Shown piece after piece: positions 41,397 to 41,716 of a stretch of 41,716 bases of DNA. Every line of letters begins with the position of its first letter. Positions within the stretch are counted from its first letter, which is position 1. The notes below the pieces were generated by a model, which had not been told where the DNA came from, searched no databases, and saw only the letters and a list, made by a program, of their open reading frames with translations. The DNA comes from Roseibium aquae (GTDB lineage Bacteria; Pseudomonadota; Alphaproteobacteria; Rhizobiales; Stappiaceae), in assembly GCF_008711285.1 (NCBI RefSeq), contig NZ_VXDC01000021.1, forward strand, positions 1-41,716, given 5' to 3'. The translations under genes were made by a program, and so were the position numbers.

Positions 41397-41600
41397 TTAA
41401 ATGCCATCGAGATCCCCCTCGATGTCCTTATCGAAATCTAACTTCGAACTCTTGCCAGCACACCTGCTTATAAGATGGGCGGGAAATACCGCAGCACCGT
41501 CTATCTGTTCGCCGAAGCCGGTCGGGCGGCTGTTGAGTGCGCGCTCCACCGCTTGCAAGAGGGTTTCGCGCAACCCCTTGTGACCCAAGGGTAGTGTCAA
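41397..41600 (-). CDS. Possible small or remnant protein, function unknown
   Basis: A 67-residue minus-strand frame from TTG 41600-41598 with a normal charged composition (RETLLQAVERALNSRPTGF..., LDFDKDIEGDLDGI). It lies in the same frame as the partial gene to its right, separated from it by a stop at 41624-41622 and seven codons, so the two may be one broken gene. No family was recognised and no ribosome-binding site was seen. Confidence 0.25.
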   Translation of the reverse strand: MTLPLGHKGLRETLLQAVERALNSRPTGFGEQIDGAAVFPAHLISRCAGKSSKLDFDKDIEGDLDGI

Positions 41601-41621
41601 ATATCTTTCGCACTTTCGTTT

Positions 41622-41716
41622 TCAGGCGACGGCTCCGTGTGCTTGGTTCTGCTCTTGGTAGAGCGGCGCCATGTTGATGTATTTTTGCGCTGACCATTTA
41701 CCGGCCGCGATGTGCC
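41622..41716 (-). CDS. 3' end of an unidentified gene, cut by window edge
   Basis: The minus-strand frame entering from the right edge encodes 30 residues, including KWSAQKYINMAPLYQEQNQ, before TGA at 41624-41622. The residue mix looks like genuine protein, unlike the other two frames of this strand here. The family is not recognisable from so short a piece. Confidence 0.35.
   Translation of the reverse strand, partial: HIAAGKWSAQKYINMAPLYQEQNQAHGAVA

Larger units (their letters stand above)
41149..41716. other. Mostly unassigned, lower-GC right end
   Basis: After the permease gene the base composition falls and no long supported gene is seen. It contains a short palindrome ATTACC-AA-GGTAAT at 41202-41215 and a CATCGAG/CTCGATG hairpin at 41405-41424 (7-bp stem, 6-base loop). 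The two minus-strand reading frames at its right side are listed separately. This may be the edge of an acquired region. Confidence 0.4.

Overview
The window looks like a chromosomal segment of an alphaproteobacterium of the order Hyphomicrobiales (Rhizobiales). The DNA is GC-rich and densely coding. The central gene order (FeuP/FeuQ-type two-component pair, cytochrome c maturation genes ccmI-ccmE-ccmF-ccmH, a DegP-type protease, an OmpR-type regulator with its kinase, glnE, a PAS histidine kinase, pepN) matches the order I recall for the feuPQ-cycHJKL-degP-glnE segment of rhizobia. The genus cannot be named from the sequence alone. No rRNA, tRNA, CRISPR array or intact insertion sequence was seen.

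Layout. 1-1240: the 5' end of a minus-strand gene, then a phage-type lysozyme whose N-terminus is missing and a small holin-like membrane protein. 1366-2469: a VOC-fold protein with a YafY/WYL regulator. 2527-3207: a secreted DUF1194 (von Willebrand A-like) protein, divergent from a PepSY protein-FeuP-FeuQ operon (3409-5764). A perfect GTTCAG-N5-GTTCAG direct repeat in the shared intergenic region is a good candidate operator. 5887-7990: a surface-antigen-type lipoprotein and an unrecognised 494-residue protein. 8145-12310: the ccmIEFH operon, which attaches haem to c-type cytochromes. 12406-17068 lies between ccmH and degP, genes that I recall as adjacent in rhizobia. It holds an alpha/beta hydrolase-OsmC fusion, two tandem DUF2336 paralogues, a small membrane protein and a glutathione S-transferase-like protein. 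17200-23962: degP, a second OmpR-type two-component pair and glnE; the regulator, kinase and glnE reading frames overlap in series.

23963-24345 is non-coding and carries three Rhizobiales-type palindromic repeats. 24346-30433 runs on the minus strand: an alpha/beta hydrolase, pepN and a PAS hybrid-less histidine kinase (gene order along the transcript). The pepN ribosome-binding site is embedded in a 7-bp hairpin that competes with a second hairpin, which could form a translational switch. 30668-34801: a CaiB/BaiF CoA-transferase, a membrane class III adenylate cyclase with an extracytoplasmic sensor region, and an orphan family-3 solute-binding protein. 34956-41148: a complete peptide/nickel-type ABC importer (fused double ATPase, binding protein, two permeases), with a 14-bp perfect stem hairpin between the binding protein and the permeases. 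41149-41716: lower-GC, mostly unassigned DNA with fragments of minus-strand reading frames.

No single obviously new multi-gene system is present. The strongest unexplained signals are regulatory: the FeuP-box candidate, the pepN leader, the hairpin at 16298-16324 and the hairpin at 38736-38779. The less-characterised genes worth attention are the 494-residue protein, the DUF2336 pair and the truncated lysozyme cassette.
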